Origin: Peptococcaceae bacterium
GTDB lineage: Bacteria > Bacillota > Peptococcia > Peptococcales > Peptococcaceae
Reading direction: 5' to 3'
DNA length: 35,875 nt
Assembly (NCBI GenBank): GCA_017547685.1
Contig: JAFYPD010000047.1
Coordinates: 1-35,875 of the forward strand
Shown here: positions 6,497 through 14,483 of the stretch, in pieces
Position numbering within the stretch: the stretch's first letter is position 1
Layout of the letters: each line of letters starts with the position of its first letter
The notes under the pieces: model-generated
The model's input: the letters and a program-made list of their open reading frames with translations, nothing else
What the model was told of the DNA's origin: nothing
Database searches by the model: none
Made by a program: the position numbers and the translations under genes

Positions 6497-6883
6497 ATGA
6501 ACTATCAGTATAAAATTCGGGCACATCATGGCATGTGTATCGCTTTCTTTCAAGGTAAAGGGTATAGCGACGAATTTACAGCCCACATGGGCGAGATAAT
6601 ACAGAAACTTGAAAACAATCCGACAATCTGCATTTCCACACAGACGGATATTATATGCTGCAAGTGTCCAAACAGTAAACACGGATTATGCGAAACGGAA
6701 AGCAAAGTAATTGAGTATGACAGACAGGTTTTGAAGCATTGCGGTTTGTCCGAGGGCATGACTATGCCATATACAAATTTCAAAAAGGCTGTTTATGAGA
6801 ATATTCTTATCCCCAACAAGCGGGAAGAAATTTGCGGAAACTGTCAATGGAACGAACTTTGCCATTTCCACGATGAACAATAG
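6497..6883 (+). CDS. DUF1284 domain protein, Cys-rich, probable metal or Fe-S binding
   Basis: This is a 128-residue protein of the DUF1284 family, whose members start with an 'IRAHHGMCIAFF' motif, as here. Two Cys clusters stand out: 'ICCKCPNSKHGLC' in the middle and 'CGNCQWNELCHFH' at the C-terminus. They suggest a bound iron-sulfur cluster or zinc. The function is unknown. It lies 14 bases after the bioY remnant, with a clear AAGGAG site, so the two were one operon. Length matches the family, so it appears intact. Confidence 0.8.
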   Translation: MNYQYKIRAHHGMCIAFFQGKGYSDEFTAHMGEIIQKLENNPTICISTQTDIICCKCPNSKHGLCETESKVIEYDRQVLKHCGLSEGMTMPYTNFKKAVYENILIPNKREEICGNCQWNELCHFHDEQ

Positions 6884-6932
6884 TCTGATATTGTCAATAT
6901 TACTTTACACTTTTTTCTCAAGGATGTTTGAC

Positions 6933-7127
6933 CTATGCTGCTTCTTTTAACAAAGCATAATATTGCTTTCGTTTCATCATTGGAGGCAGACCGCCATTAG
7001 CGGAACAGATTCTTCTATTATTCCAATGGCTAATGAAATATTTCCAGATAAGAGTTTTATTTTGCAACACAAAAACCGACCTCCAAAAAATTAGATTTTC
7101 AGATCTGACTTTTTGGGGTCGGTTCAA
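6933..7127 (-). pseudogene. IS3-type transposase OrfB, C-terminal remnant
   Basis: The last 33 codons read 'FISHWNNRRICSANGGLPP' then 'MMKRKQYYALLKEAA'. They resemble the C-terminal tail of IS3-family OrfB, which usually has a 'YNxxRIxxxLGGLPP' pattern. The first part of the frame is not transposase: it runs through an inverted repeat. The catalytic core is absent. This marks another decayed insertion sequence at the border between the accessory island and the backbone. Confidence 0.5.
7074..7124 (-). terminator. Inverted repeat: terminator of the phosphodiesterase gene or IS end
   Basis: AACCGACCTCC plus an A-run (7074-7090) pairs with a T-run plus GGGGTCGGTT (7111-7124). Inside it, TTAGA/TCTGA also nearly pair. 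Read on the minus strand it ends GTCGGTTTTTG, a fair rho-independent terminator about 35 bases after the phosphodiesterase stop. The GAACCGACCCC-A-run arm also resembles IS3-family terminal repeats, so it may be a collapsed element reused as a terminator. Confidence 0.6.
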
Positions 7128-7159
7128 GTTTCAGGGGCTTTGCAATGCAGCTATGTGTA

Positions 7160-9253
7160 TTACATTTTTTCAGTGAAAATCTGATATGCCGGTGCGCCTT
7201 CGCACTGTTCCGGCATGTCAACACCAAGCAGAACAGCTGCGGTTGGCGCCAGGTCAACTTCACGAATATGACGTTCGGTTCTGTAGTTTTGTTTGATACC
7301 AGGGCCAGCTGCCAGGAAGATTGGGCTCAGGGAGGTATCATTATGGCCCCATGCAGTGGATAAACCAGGGCCGTGGTCATCTACATAGGATTCGTGCAGG
7401 AACAGCACGATATCTGCGCCCATTGGGCCGCCCAGACCTAACAGAATAGCATCTTTGTTGTGCAATGCCAGTGCAACGATGCGGTGGCCTGTTTTTTCAT
7501 CCCGATAGCCATACAGGTCGGTGATGATTTTTTCTTCCAGCTCGTATTTGTCAGCCGGATCCACGATACCGTACGGGTCTCTGCCTTTCAGGTTAACATA
7601 AATACTGTTGGAGCGAGTCTGAATTGCAGTTGTTTTTGTCCAGTCTATTTCCGGCAGGTCGTTGCCGTCCGCATCTTTTTTCAGAACGGTGTAACCCATT
7701 GCACGCATCGGGTCTACGTTAACGCCGCAGTTTTCACACAGTACGTGCGGCCCTTCTTCTGCAGAAATCAGTGCATGGTCGGAGAAAATCATGATGGTCC
7801 AGCCTTCATCAATTAAGTGCAGGAAAGAACCGATGTAATCGTCGGTTACTTTGTAGGTTGCTTCTGCAAATTTCACGACTTCGCTTTCATCGTACCGGGA
7901 TGTTTCACGGTTTTTCAGATATTTCATGTAGTTGTGACCCTGCAGGTCAATGTTGTGCATGTGGGAGAAGATAACTTCCACGCCGTGGTTTTCAATCATA
8001 TGGTGCATCAGTTTGCTCTGCCAGTTGGCAGCCATAATCCACTGTTCATTGTTACATTTCAAAATCAGGTCGGCGTCGTTCCCGCTCATCTGGCTGGTTG
8101 GCTGTGGAGGACCAAACAGACCGCATACTTCTTTAAACAGCGATTTCGGGAACCATACACTGTCATCGTCGCAGCTCATACCGCGGGAACTCCACAGACG
8201 AACGTAGCTGCCGTCCTCCGCAATTTTCAGGATGCGCATGTTACGGTATACGTTTTCAAAGCCGGCTGGTGTCGGAATCACATCGTATACGCCGGTCATG
8301 ACATCGTTTTCTAATACAACGATTGGTTCTGCTGTTGCTTTGTCTTTATAGATGGCAATTTTATCGTAGATACCCTGTTCGTTTTTCAGAATCAGTGCAT
8401 TGCGGATAACTTTGCCGTAGTAGGTAATCATCACGAATTCTTTTGCATCGGCAGGCACTTCAAATTCCCAGCCATTAGGAGGGAAGATTGGAGAGATGCA
8501 GCAGCTCTGCGGGAAGTCAGCCAGCATCCAGTTTAAGCCCTTGTCTTCTTCGAACAGCACGTTGTCAACAACGAAACTGTCAGATGGACGATAGCCTTCC
8601 ACATTGATGGTGTCTTTGTATTCCTGACGGTATTTTGCCAGACGTTCTTTCGCTTCGTCGGACTTCCCGCCTTTGAACGGCATCTGCAGATAATGCAGGG
8701 TTTCGTCCCCTTCCAGTTCGCTGGTCCGGATAGAATACGGCATGTAGGATGGTTTCTGCGCTTTGGTGCTTGCGATGAAGACCATGTCAAAGTCGCGTTC
8801 GTTGGACCATGCACAGCAGGCCCCCGGGCTGGAACCGTCGATGGTGATTAAGTTTTCACTGTCGATGGTTGGCGGGAAGCTGCCGCCCGGCCAGTGCATC
8901 ACCAGTGTTTTTTTGCCGGCTTTTGCAGTGACATTGAATAATGGTTCTGCTTTCATGAATACAGAAGAGAACGCACCCAGTGTGATGTCTTTGTCGTTTT
9001 CAGCGGACAGGTTGTAGTCCATAATACCGTGGGTCATCGGATAGGTACCGGTTGCCAGCGTCGCCCACATTGGCGGTGTGATGGTCGGGTTTGCACCCAG
9101 CATCATTAAGTCTTCCCGGCAGGAACCCATGTCCATCAGTTTTTTGAAGTTCGGCATTTTTCCTTCGTTTACCAGACGTCTGGTGAAACGAGGGTCCATG
9201 CCGTCAACCCCTAACAGCAATAATTTGTCTGTTAATCCTTTACTTCTTAACAT
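7160..9253 (-). CDS. Alkaline phosphatase superfamily phosphodiesterase / nucleotide pyrophosphatase-like protein
   Basis: This 697-residue protein carries the metal-site pattern of type I phosphodiesterases. It has 'LLLLGVDGMDP' (Asp17) and 'NPTITPPMWATLATG', with Thr59 as the likely nucleophile. It also has 'HMHNIDLQGHNY' (Asp436, His440), 'FSDHAL' (Asp492, His493) and 'WGHNDTS' (His637), which would hold two zinc ions. There is no signal peptide, so it is probably cytoplasmic. The substrate cannot be read from the sequence; phosphate mono- or diesters or sulfates are possible. It is divergent from a LysR regulator across a 199-base gap, the usual layout for a regulated catabolic gene. Codon use is that of the backbone. 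Confidence 0.85.
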   Translation of the reverse strand: MLRSKGLTDKLLLLGVDGMDPRFTRRLVNEGKMPNFKKLMDMGSCREDLMMLGANPTITPPMWATLATGTYPMTHGIMDYNLSAENDKDITLGAFSSVFMKAEPLFNVTAKAGKKTLVMHWPGGSFPPTIDSENLITIDGSSPGACCAWSNERDFDMVFIASTKAQKPSYMPYSIRTSELEGDETLHYLQMPFKGGKSDEAKERLAKYRQEYKDTINVEGYRPSDSFVVDNVLFEEDKGLNWMLADFPQSCCISPIFPPNGWEFEVPADAKEFVMITYYGKVIRNALILKNEQGIYDKIAIYKDKATAEPIVVLENDVMTGVYDVIPTPAGFENVYRNMRILKIAEDGSYVRLWSSRGMSCDDDSVWFPKSLFKEVCGLFGPPQPTSQMSGNDADLILKCNNEQWIMAANWQSKLMHHMIENHGVEVIFSHMHNIDLQGHNYMKYLKNRETSRYDESEVVKFAEATYKVTDDYIGSFLHLIDEGWTIMIFSDHALISAEEGPHVLCENCGVNVDPMRAMGYTVLKKDADGNDLPEIDWTKTTAIQTRSNSIYVNLKGRDPYGIVDPADKYELEEKIITDLYGYRDEKTGHRIVALALHNKDAILLGLGGPMGADIVLFLHESYVDDHGPGLSTAWGHNDTSLSPIFLAAGPGIKQNYRTERHIREVDLAPTAAVLLGVDMPEQCEGAPAYQIFTEKM

Positions 9254-9351
9254 ACAATCACTCCTAAATTTTAAAATGGTTTCTATGTCACACTACTATA
9301 TTTTTATTATAGCATAATTATATTTTATTTTTTACATCACTTCTGTGAATG

Positions 9352-9372
9352 GTTGCATCAAAACTGTGCAAC
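9352..9372. promoter_or_regulatory. Inverted repeat in the divergent LysR/phosphodiesterase promoter region
   Basis: GTTGCA (9352-9357) and TGCAAC (9367-9372) form a perfect 6-bp dyad with a 9-base spacer. It lies about 100 bases from both start codons. LysR-type regulators usually bind such a dyad in the shared intergenic region, so this is the likely site for the protein encoded at 9453. Confidence 0.6.
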
Positions 9373-9452
9373 TGATGCTTGATTTTTTTTTACTGGCATA
9401 TTATTCTATAAAAAGATGCAGTGTCCTAAGAATATGAAAGCGGAGGTAAGTT

Positions 9453-10370
9453 ATGAAAATTGAACATTTGCGCTATTTTGTGTGTTTTGCCAATGCAGCG
9501 TCAATTAATCAGGCTGCAAAAGAGTTGTACATCTCTCAGCAGCAGCTGAACCGTATCCTGACTTCGCTGGAACATGAAGTACATGCTACTTTGTTTGAGC
9601 GGAGCAGCCGCGGAACCAGGCTGACGGAGGAAGGGCAGGCGTTTGCCAGATATGCCGGCAAAATTCTGACCGAATATTCGGCTATGCAGAATTATTTTCT
9701 GATGCGCCGCTCCGCTTCCCAGTTAACCAGACAGTCCATCAGCGGGAAAACGGTTGTTTATATCCCGCCGTTTATTTCGATTTTCCTCAGTGATATGATT
9801 AATAAATTCAAGGAAATTGCACCAAATATTGATATTACCTGTATTGAAGACAGCAGCCCGATTACAGCTGCCGGTCTCACCAGCAATCATCTGCATTTTC
9901 TTGGCTGCTTTATTCCGGAAGATGTCATGACGGAAGTGAAAGATAACATTCACATCATTCCAATCAGTCATGCGCGTACGTATTTATGCGTGAACAAAAC
10001 TTCTTCGCTGGCACAGCTGAAAGGCATTGAAAGCCAGAAAGGGACATCGCTGGTCAGTACCATTTCGCCGGTAGCGCCGCTGGGAACCTATGTGCATGAA
10101 AAGCTGGTGTTCACCTCTTCTAATGTGTATCAGCATCTTGATTCCGTTGTGCAGAATAATACCGTCTGTACCATGCCCGACTTCCTGCTGCCGAAGCTGA
10201 AACCGATGTATCCGGATATTGTCACCATTCCGTTTGTGGAGAGCGATGGCTCGCCGTGTCAGATTGTGTATCCGACGAGCTATATTCTGTCAGAGGCTGA
10301 TGAAGTGCTGATTTCTTTTTTGAAAGTATATTTTCAGAATTTACAGCTGATTGCCCAGCAAGTGCTGTAA
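9453..10370 (+). CDS. LysR-family transcriptional regulator
   Basis: This 305-residue protein has the LysR N-terminal winged helix: 'MKIEHLRYFVCFANAASINQAAKELYISQQQLNRILTSLEHEV', then 'LFERSSRGTRLTEEGQAFARYA'. A linker helix and a periplasmic-binding-protein-like effector domain follow (from about residue 90). GGAGG lies seven bases before the ATG. It is divergent from the phosphodiesterase, which it probably controls, with the dyad at 9352-9372 as its site. The effector is unknown. The stop is followed closely by a good terminator, so it is a single-gene unit. Confidence 0.93.
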   Translation: MKIEHLRYFVCFANAASINQAAKELYISQQQLNRILTSLEHEVHATLFERSSRGTRLTEEGQAFARYAGKILTEYSAMQNYFLMRRSASQLTRQSISGKTVVYIPPFISIFLSDMINKFKEIAPNIDITCIEDSSPITAAGLTSNHLHFLGCFIPEDVMTEVKDNIHIIPISHARTYLCVNKTSSLAQLKGIESQKGTSLVSTISPVAPLGTYVHEKLVFTSSNVYQHLDSVVQNNTVCTMPDFLLPKLKPMYPDIVTIPFVESDGSPCQIVYPTSYILSEADEVLISFLKVYFQNLQLIAQQVL

Positions 10371-10383
10371 TCGAAGCTGAACG

Positions 10384-10417
10384 AGCAGCGGAATCTTTTT
10401 CTGCTGCTTCTTTTTTT
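10384..10417 (+). terminator. Rho-independent terminator after the LysR gene
   Basis: AGCAGCGGAA (10384-10393) pairs with TTCTGCTGCT (10399-10408, one G-T wobble). It is followed, after one C, by a run of seven or more T. Confidence 0.9.
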
Positions 10418-10470
10418 ACTGCCTGATGCATATAGATACAATATTCTTGTGAAACAGGAGGACAATCTAT

Positions 10471-10860
10471 ATGAGTGCAAAAATATCCGATTTGCAGGAG
10501 CGTCAGATTGTAAATATTGCCGATGGCAAGTGCCTGGGCAATATAAAAGATATTGAACTGAATATTCTGGAGGGAACCATTCAGGCGCTGGTGCTGCCTG
10601 GTATTGGCGGGTTCTGGGGGATGCTGCAGAACCAGGGGGAACTGCTGATTCCATGGCAGAAGGTAGTGCGCATCGGCGTGGATGTGGTGCTGATTGATAT
10701 GCCGGAACTGGCGGAAGACAACCAGCGCTGCAATCTTCGAAACAGGCGGCGCAGAAAAGAAGAGCCTGCATGGCAGCAGGAAGTGGCACAGTATCAGCAG
10801 GAATTTCAGCAGGGCAATATCATTGTGCTGCCGCCGGAAGACCGGGAAGAATTTTCATGA
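10471..10860 (+). CDS. YlmC/YmxH-family PRC-barrel protein
   Basis: This is a 129-residue protein. 'ISDLQERQIVNIADGKCLGNIKDIELN' followed by 'GTIQALVLPG' and 'ELLIPWQKVVRIGVDVVLID' is the PRC-barrel fold as found in YlmC/YmxH, a short protein linked to sporulation in Bacilli and Clostridia but also kept by non-sporulating relatives. The family is usually about 80-90 residues; the extra C-terminal tail here ('RNRRRRKEEPAWQQEVAQYQQEFQQG') is charged and Gln-rich. GGAGG precedes the ATG. It is monocistronic as far as spacing shows, and its exact role is unknown. Confidence 0.82.
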   Translation: MSAKISDLQERQIVNIADGKCLGNIKDIELNILEGTIQALVLPGIGGFWGMLQNQGELLIPWQKVVRIGVDVVLIDMPELAEDNQRCNLRNRRRRKEEPAWQQEVAQYQQEFQQGNIIVLPPEDREEFS

Positions 10861-10968
10861 ATTCTGTTGGAAAGAAGTTTATATCTGCCGTGATTTTTCC
10901 TGTTATGGCGGGTAAGTAATAGCAATTGGAATTGACAGAGCAATGATAAACTGGCAGGAGAAACGAAT

Positions 10969-11823
10969 ATGACAGGAGGAATGGCGATGCTGTTACAACA
11001 GGAATATGAACAGTTAAAACAGCAGATTGACCGATATGATGCAGCAGGTGATTATGTAGGGCTGGCAAAGGAGATGGACCGTTTTTTAGATGTAACCGGT
11101 CAGTTGTACGGCGAGAACAGTCCGGAATACGCCGCAACACTGAATGATTACGGCGGGATTCATCGCGACATTGGCAATTATGAGAAAGCGGAGCAGGCTT
11201 TTTTGCAGGCAGCCGATAAAATTGCGCAATTACAGGGGCAGAACCATCCCGATTACGGTTCGGTGCTGAATAATCTGGCGGGGCTGTATCGGCTGATGAA
11301 GCGATACGATGCGTCGGCGGAACAATTCCGGAAAACATTAGAGATTTATCGGGCAGCGCTGGGGGAGCAGCATTTTCTGTATATCAGCGGGATGAATAAT
11401 TTGGGGCTGCTGTATCAGGATATGGGCCGTTATGCTGAGGCGGAAGAGTTGCACAGCCGCAGCCTTGCACTGCTGGAACAGGCCGGCGACAACCCGATTG
11501 CCATTGCCACTACACTGACCAATCTGGCCAGTGCGCGGCGACAGCAGAACAGGCTGGATGGCGTGGTGTCTCTGCTGGAACGGGCGCTTCGCATGTACGA
11601 AACGTATCTGGGGCGTGAGCATTCGTTATACGCCTACGGGCTGAATAATCTGGCTTCCTATTATATGACCATCGGTCAGTACGACAACGCTGCGGTGTAT
11701 TATCAGAGCGCACTGAAGCTGTGTGAAATTCTGTTTGGCGTGGAGAGCCGCAATTATCAGATATCGTTGCAGAATTATGAGATTGCCAGCCGGAAGGCGG
11801 CGGAACAGAGAGGGCAGCAATGA
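10969..11823 (+). CDS. Tetratricopeptide repeat protein (kinesin-light-chain type)
   Basis: About five TPR units are visible: 'YAATLNDYGGIHRDIGNYEKA', 'YGSVLNNLAGLYRLMKRYDA', 'YISGMNNLGLLYQDMGRYAEA', 'ATTLTNLASARRQQNRLDG' and 'YAYGLNNLASYYMTIGQYDNA'. These are of the ~42-residue TPR_10/TPR_12 kind that form a protein-binding superhelix. No catalytic domain or signal peptide is seen. Two starts are plausible: ATG 10969 (AGGAG eight bases upstream) or ATG 10987 (AGGAGG seven bases upstream). The stop overlaps the ATG of the DUF4037 gene (ATGA), so the two are translationally coupled and probably interact. Confidence 0.88.
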   Translation: MTGGMAMLLQQEYEQLKQQIDRYDAAGDYVGLAKEMDRFLDVTGQLYGENSPEYAATLNDYGGIHRDIGNYEKAEQAFLQAADKIAQLQGQNHPDYGSVLNNLAGLYRLMKRYDASAEQFRKTLEIYRAALGEQHFLYISGMNNLGLLYQDMGRYAEAEELHSRSLALLEQAGDNPIAIATTLTNLASARRQQNRLDGVVSLLERALRMYETYLGREHSLYAYGLNNLASYYMTIGQYDNAAVYYQSALKLCEILFGVESRNYQISLQNYEIASRKAAEQRGQQ

Positions 11824-12758
11824 ACGGATTAGCGTTATCTCGTTTCTATTATGAAGAAGTTGTAAAGCCGATGCTGGAGCAGAAGTTCCCGGACTATGTG
11901 CCGCGTATTGCGGCAGGGCTGGTGGGGGAAGGCTCCCAGTGTTTCGGTTTTGACGATGAACTTTCCCGGGATCATGACTGGGGTGCATCGGTTTGTCTGT
12001 GGCTCACAGCAGAGGATGCTGCAGCTTGCGGAGCGGCACTGCAGCAGGCGCTGTATGATTTGCCGCGCGGATTTCGGGGCTATCCGGTGAGCTGGATACC
12101 GGGGCGAAATGGTGTATTGGAGATCGGAGCCTTTTATAAAAAATATCTGGCGGTGGACGGGGTACCGGCAACCATCGGGCAGTGGCTCAATATTCCGGAG
12201 CATCACCTGGCGGTTGCCACAAACGGGGAAGTATTTACCGACCCATTGGGCCGATTCAGCTTCATTCGCAACGAGCTGCAGCAGGGATATCCGGAGGATA
12301 TCCGGAAAAAATTACTGGCGGCCCGCTGTATGAATATTGCCCAGTCGGGGCAGTACAACTATCCGCGGGTTCTGTCGCGCGGGGATAACGTGGCGGCAGC
12401 GCTGACGGAAGCCGAGTTTATCCGCAATGTCATTTCGGCGGTATATCTGTTGAACAACCGGTATATGCCGTTTTATAAGTGGATGTATCACGGGGTGAGA
12501 ATATTGCCGATACTGGGACAGCCTGTTGGTCAGCTGCTGCAGCAGATGACGGCTTATCCGGCGGCGGAAACAGCGGAGGAAGACTATTTTGTGCATAAAA
12601 TTGAGCTGATGCAGCAGATTTGTGCCGTTCTGATATCGGAACTGCAGCGTCAGGGGCTCAGTGCCAGCCAGGATATATCGCTGCTGGAACATGGTATGCA
12701 GGTACATCAGCGCATTGCCCATGAAGGGCTGCGGGCCTCCAGCCCGTGGATGCAGTAA
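11820..12758 (+). CDS. DUF4037 protein (nucleotidyltransferase-like)
   Basis: This 312-residue protein has a GEGS at residues 36-39, then 'CFGFDDELSRDHDWG' at 41-55. That is the conserved DUF4037 core and has the look of a nucleotidyltransferase active site (Gly-Ser followed by paired acids). The remaining length is helical, with 'YMPFYKWMYHGVRILP' typical of the family. The target is unknown; an RNA-, protein- or drug-modifying nucleotidyl transfer is inference from the motif. It is coupled by a 4-base overlap to the TPR gene, and a DUF4125 gene follows. Such TPR, DUF4037 and DUF4125 genes are often neighbours in Firmicutes. Confidence 0.85.
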   Translation: MNGLALSRFYYEEVVKPMLEQKFPDYVPRIAAGLVGEGSQCFGFDDELSRDHDWGASVCLWLTAEDAAACGAALQQALYDLPRGFRGYPVSWIPGRNGVLEIGAFYKKYLAVDGVPATIGQWLNIPEHHLAVATNGEVFTDPLGRFSFIRNELQQGYPEDIRKKLLAARCMNIAQSGQYNYPRVLSRGDNVAAALTEAEFIRNVISAVYLLNNRYMPFYKWMYHGVRILPILGQPVGQLLQQMTAYPAAETAEEDYFVHKIELMQQICAVLISELQRQGLSASQDISLLEHGMQVHQRIAHEGLRASSPWMQ

Positions 12759-12772
12759 TCTGGTGTTGCAGC

Positions 12773-12800
12773 TTGAAAAATCCAGGAAAACCACTATAAT
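12773..12800 (+). promoter_or_regulatory. Promoter of the DUF4125 gene
   Basis: -35 TTGAAA (12773-12778) and -10 TATAAT (12795-12800) are 16 bases apart, placing a transcription start about 50 bases before the DUF4125 ATG. The DUF4125 gene can therefore be expressed apart from the TPR/DUF4037 pair. Confidence 0.72.
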
Positions 12801-12857
12801 AATACACAGAACATTGTTCAGGGCATGAGATGGTCTGAACCAGAGGAGGAACTTGTC

Positions 12858-13472
12858 ATGACACAGGATTTAATTGCTCAGATTGTAGCACAGGAATGGG
12901 CTATGTTTAATGATGTACAGAACAACGGCGGTCGTGCGGATTGTCAGAACAATCCAAAAGAATTTGAAATTATGCGCTCGAGCCAGCTGAAAACCTGGTC
13001 GGAAGATGTGCTGAAAAGCTATCTGAATGACCTGGTAACAGCAGCTTACATGGGCAGAAATATGCTGACGGAAAAATATGCTTATATGATGGAAACTACC
13101 CATCCGATTGAATTTCAGGAAATCAAACAGTTCCTGCCGGAAGTTCCGCCGCAGATTCGTGCAAAAATTGACGAAATCGTGGATATCAATCTGGACTGGC
13201 AGCAGGAGGCCGACGAAAAATATCCGAATCTGCGCGCAAAAGGCCGTCCGTTAAGCAGCAAAGAGGACAGCCCATATGTGACTTCTTTTGAAACCTATCT
13301 GCGCGGCGAACTGAAAACCTATTCTGCGGATACGGTTATGAAGCTGCATGCACATACACTGGCCTGCCTGGAGAAAAAATATAATATGGCAATCGCCAAT
13401 CTGCAGAATATGATTGGCCAGCTGGGCTATGCAAGCCTGGAAGAGGCAAACGAAAAAATGGCTGGCCGTTAA
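12858..13472 (+). CDS. DUF4125 family protein
   Basis: This is a 204-residue soluble, mostly helical protein. Its opening 'IVAQEWAMFNDVQNNGGRADCQNNPKEFEIMRSSQL' is the family signature, followed by 'SYLNDLVTAAYMGRNMLTEKYAYMMETTHPIEF' and, near the C-terminus, 'MKLHAHTLACLEKKYNMA'. Function is unknown. I chose ATG 12858 because it has AGAGGAGGA in front; the frame is open 11 codons further but without a site. It has its own promoter at 12773-12800. The context with a nucleotidyltransferase-like DUF4037 protein suggests that it works with it, but I see no catalytic motif in it. Confidence 0.85.
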   Translation: MTQDLIAQIVAQEWAMFNDVQNNGGRADCQNNPKEFEIMRSSQLKTWSEDVLKSYLNDLVTAAYMGRNMLTEKYAYMMETTHPIEFQEIKQFLPEVPPQIRAKIDEIVDINLDWQQEADEKYPNLRAKGRPLSSKEDSPYVTSFETYLRGELKTYSADTVMKLHAHTLACLEKKYNMAIANLQNMIGQLGYASLEEANEKMAGR

Positions 13473-13509
13473 GAAGCGGCTGCGAACAATATCATATCAA
13501 TCATATACA

Positions 13510-13537
13510 TTGCTCCATCGAATCTGCGGTGGAGCAA
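13510..13537 (+). terminator. Hairpin between the DUF4125 and DUF4261 genes
   Basis: TTGCTCCA (13510-13517) and TGGAGCAA (13530-13537) pair perfectly. The following sequence is only weakly T-rich (CTTGTTG), so this is at best a partial terminator that lets some transcription into the next gene. Confidence 0.45.
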
Positions 13538-13569
13538 CTTGTTGTGAGACAGAAAAAGGGGACAACCTT

Positions 13570-14463
13570 ATGTTGAAATTTGAAAACAATCCGACTGCGG
13601 TATTGACAGAGGAGCACAGCGCTATGGAAAAACGCAACTATACCGGCAGTTTCTGCGGTTTTATTCTGCTGGACAAGCAGGGATATGATTTAACAGCGCT
13701 GGCCGCACGGCTGAAACAGCGCTGGGGGATTGCACCGGAAGAAAGCGCTGAAGAGCAGATTACAGTGGAAGGCGGCGAAGATGGCGACTGGCTGGATCAG
13801 CTGCTGGCCGAGGAAACCGTGGATGTATTAACGGCACCGGAAATTCATGATGATAACCTGGTATTTGATATGCCGGGCGCCATGATTGCCATCGGTTATA
13901 TGCCGACACCGGTACCTGACAGGGAAGCAGAGCATTTTGCGAAAAACAATTATTTCTGGCCGGAAGCATCGCAGGTGACAGCCAGTCATGTGGCACATCT
14001 GATGGTTGCTGTTCTGCCGAGAGATATGGCTCCCGTGGAAGCAGGCAAAACCTATATAAAGATTATGTCTTCCTGTCTGGAAAGTGAGAATGCCATCGGT
14101 GCCTACACATCGGGCACAGTGCTGGAGCCGGCATTTTATCAGAAGGTGACAGCCGGCATGGAACAGGGGAAACTACCGGTGTTCAACTGGATTTATTTCG
14201 GTGTATATCAGAATGAAACCGGTAATAATGCCTATACCATCGGGATGGATGCGTTCGGCAAAGATGAACTGGAAATTCTGGGGAGTAAACATACCGAACA
14301 GGAGCTGCGTGACTTCCTGTTCGACGTGGTGTATTATGTGCTGGAAGGCGATATTACTCTGAAAAGCGGGGAAACCATCGGCTTTACGGCTGACCAGAAG
14401 CTGCCGATGAAACGGGGCGACGGTGTGGCTGTAGAAGGACACAGCATTCAGATTAGTTATTAA
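13570..14463 (+). CDS. DUF4261 domain protein
   Basis: This 297-residue protein has an N-terminal half 'GFILLDKQGYDLTALAARLKQRWGI' and 'GAMIAIGYMPTPVPDREAEHFAKNNYFWPEA'. Its C-terminal half 'LPVFNWIYFGVYQNETGNNAYTIGMDAFGKDELEI' is DUF4261, a domain found near immunity-type and DUF4026/SUFU-like proteins in bacteria. The function is unknown, and no signal or membrane segment is visible. I chose ATG 13570 over the upstream open frame, which overlaps the DUF4125 gene, because a GGGG ribosome site lies nine or so bases before it. It lies 20 bases before the next gene, so the two form an operon. Confidence 0.8.
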   Translation: MLKFENNPTAVLTEEHSAMEKRNYTGSFCGFILLDKQGYDLTALAARLKQRWGIAPEESAEEQITVEGGEDGDWLDQLLAEETVDVLTAPEIHDDNLVFDMPGAMIAIGYMPTPVPDREAEHFAKNNYFWPEASQVTASHVAHLMVAVLPRDMAPVEAGKTYIKIMSSCLESENAIGAYTSGTVLEPAFYQKVTAGMEQGKLPVFNWIYFGVYQNETGNNAYTIGMDAFGKDELEILGSKHTEQELRDFLFDVVYYVLEGDITLKSGETIGFTADQKLPMKRGDGVAVEGHSIQISY

Positions 14464-14483
14464 GCAGCATGGGAGGATCACAG

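Noticed and set aside
7460..8314. Two long plus-strand open frames (118 and 165 codons) opposite the phosphodiesterase gene
   Set aside because: They lie wholly antisense to a well-supported gene, are His-, Phe- and Val-rich in the manner of reversed codons, and have no ribosome sites.
10222..12794. Several minus-strand frames of 90-170 codons opposite the LysR, YlmC, TPR and DUF4037 genes
   Set aside because: They are shadows of GC-richer coding DNA. The plus-strand genes have good starts and recognisable families, and the antisense products are Arg-, Ser- and Pro-rich without motifs.
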